Assembly (NCBI GenBank): GCA_900313155.1
Contig: OMQE01000038.1
Location: 1-5,943, forward strand
Direction of reading: 5' to 3'
From: an uncultured Rhodospirillaceae bacterium
Lineage (GTDB): Bacteria; Pseudomonadota; Alphaproteobacteria; RF32; CAG-239
Length of the DNA stretch: 5,943 nucleotides
Under the pieces are notes generated by a model that had not been told where the DNA came from, made no database searches, and worked only from the letters and a program-made list of their open reading frames with translations. Shown one piece after another: positions 5,104 through 5,943 of this stretch. Position numbers and translations under genes: made by a program. Every line of letters starts with the position of its first letter. Position 1 is the first letter of the stretch.

Positions 5104-5943
5104 ATGGCAACACTGGCAACAAAGGTTTTAGGTATCGATTTTGAAAATCCGTTTATTTTGGCTTCAGCACCGCCGACGGCAAAAATAGAAAGTATTGATA
5201 AAGCATTTTCGCTCGGTTGGGGCGGCGCAGTTCTCAAGACCATTACGCCAGATGACCTGGAAATGATTGAAGCTTCTCAACGTTATGCCACTTGGAAAGT
5301 TGGTAACAAAGTTTGCGGATTTGAAAATATTGAACTCTTAAGCCATCTGACGATTCAACAATGGCTCGACGGCATTAAATTTTTAAGGCAAAAACATCCG
5401 ACTAAAGTGCAAATTGCCAGCATTATGGCACCGGTTGTCAAGGAAGAATGGCAAAATTTGGTTAAAACATTCAATGCTTCAGAAGTTGATGCGTTTGAGC
5501 TGAATTTTTCTTGCCCGCATGGAATGCCGGAAAAAGGGATTGGTATGGCTATCGGTACTAACGCCGAAATTTCTGCCATGATTACAAAATGGGTAATGGA
5601 AGTGGCTCAAAAACCTGTGTTTGTCAAGCTTTCGCCGAATGTGACCAATATTGCCGAAATTGCAAAAGCAGTTGAACAAGCCGGTGCAAACGGCATTTCA
5701 GCCATCAATACCGTGCAGTCTTTGATGGGGGTTGATTTAGATACTTTTGAGCCAATGCCTAATGTGAACGGTAAAACCACTTTTGGCGGCTATTCCGGCA
5801 TTTCGGTTAAGCCGATAGGTTTGCGTTGTGTGGCCCAGATTCGCCAAAACAGTAACTTGCCGATTTTAGGCATTGGCGGTATTGCCAATTGGCACGATGC
5901 GGCGGAATATATGACTGTGGGTGCAGATGTGGTGCAGGTATGT
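5104..5943 (+). CDS. preA: PreA-like dihydropyrimidine dehydrogenase / dihydroorotate-dehydrogenase-fold FMN enzyme (3' end cut by the window)
   Basis: The family reduces uracil and thymine to dihydropyrimidines (or the reverse) on FMN; bacterial PreA normally works with the NAD-binding subunit PreT and carries a C-terminal [4Fe-4S] ferredoxin domain. Only 280 codons are visible of a protein usually a little over 400 residues, so the ferredoxin part would lie beyond the edge. The visible part is a TIM-barrel. Family blocks are ILASAPPT (18-25), FELNFSCPHGM (131-141) with the likely catalytic Cys137, VKLSPN (174-179), INTV (201-204), FGGYSGISVKPIGLR (227-241) and GIGGIANWHDAAEY (256-269). By comparison with mammalian DPD, FMN contacts Lys45, Asn134, Lys175, Asn202 and Thr203 are kept. 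The stretch after SIM (105-116) reads APVVKEEW, where DPD has a substrate-contacting Asn, so the substrate may differ. The symbol is a family-level guess. The gene is transcribed away from the flavodiiron gene across a shared control region. Confidence 0.85.
   Translation, partial: MATLATKVLGIDFENPFILASAPPTAKIESIDKAFSLGWGGAVLKTITPDDLEMIEASQRYATWKVGNKVCGFENIELLSHLTIQQWLDGIKFLRQKHPTKVQIASIMAPVVKEEWQNLVKTFNASEVDAFELNFSCPHGMPEKGIGMAIGTNAEISAMITKWVMEVAQKPVFVKLSPNVTNIAEIAKAVEQAGANGISAINTVQSLMGVDLDTFEPMPNVNGKTTFGGYSGISVKPIGLRCVAQIRQNSNLPILGIGGIANWHDAAEYMTVGADVVQVC

Overview
The window reads as chromosome from a Gram-negative proteobacterium, most likely an alphaproteobacterium with moderately AT-rich DNA and a low-oxygen lifestyle. 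The first part rests on HflK/HflC, a periplasmic HtrA-type protease and a DNA polymerase III chi subunit (a largely proteobacterial protein), in an hflK-hflC-degP order that I associate with alphaproteobacteria. The low-oxygen inference rests on a class A flavodiiron protein and a PreA-like iron-sulfur/flavin dehydrogenase. The taxonomy is inference from gene content; no rRNA or other phylogenetic marker is present.

Layout. Positions 2-3644 (+) form one tight transcription unit: hflK (its 5' end lies just outside the window), hflC, a degP/htrA-type protease and holC. The hflK-hflC gap is 12 nt, hflC/degP overlap by 4 nt (ATGA) and degP/holC overlap by 1 nt (TAATG), so translation is probably coupled. 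HflK and HflC form the inner-membrane SPFH complex that in E. coli surrounds the FtsH protease. The third gene adds periplasmic protein quality control, so the first three genes make an envelope proteostasis module. holC, a replication clamp-loader accessory, rides at the end of it.

Positions 3650-4855 (-) encode a class A flavodiiron protein (FprA type), convergent with holC and only 5 nt from its stop codon. It carries a complete set of diiron ligands and a flavodoxin domain and probably reduces O2 and/or NO to protect the cell.

Positions 4856-5103 are a 248-nt AT-rich divergent control region. It has a near-consensus sigma70-type promoter for the flavodiiron gene, a weaker candidate promoter for the gene on the right, and between them a dyad TTGA-N6-TCAA that resembles an FNR/CRP-family site. 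The dyad sits about 60 bp from both predicted transcription starts.

Positions 5104-5943 (+) hold the first 280 codons of a PreA/dihydropyrimidine-dehydrogenase-like FMN enzyme, cut by the window edge. It keeps the catalytic Cys loop and the FMN-binding residues, but one position expected to contact the pyrimidine looks changed.

I saw no mobile elements, CRISPR arrays, tRNA or rRNA genes, or convincing intrinsic terminators. Nothing here is clearly an undescribed system. The most interesting part is the divergent flavodiiron/PreA-like locus with its shared candidate redox-control site.
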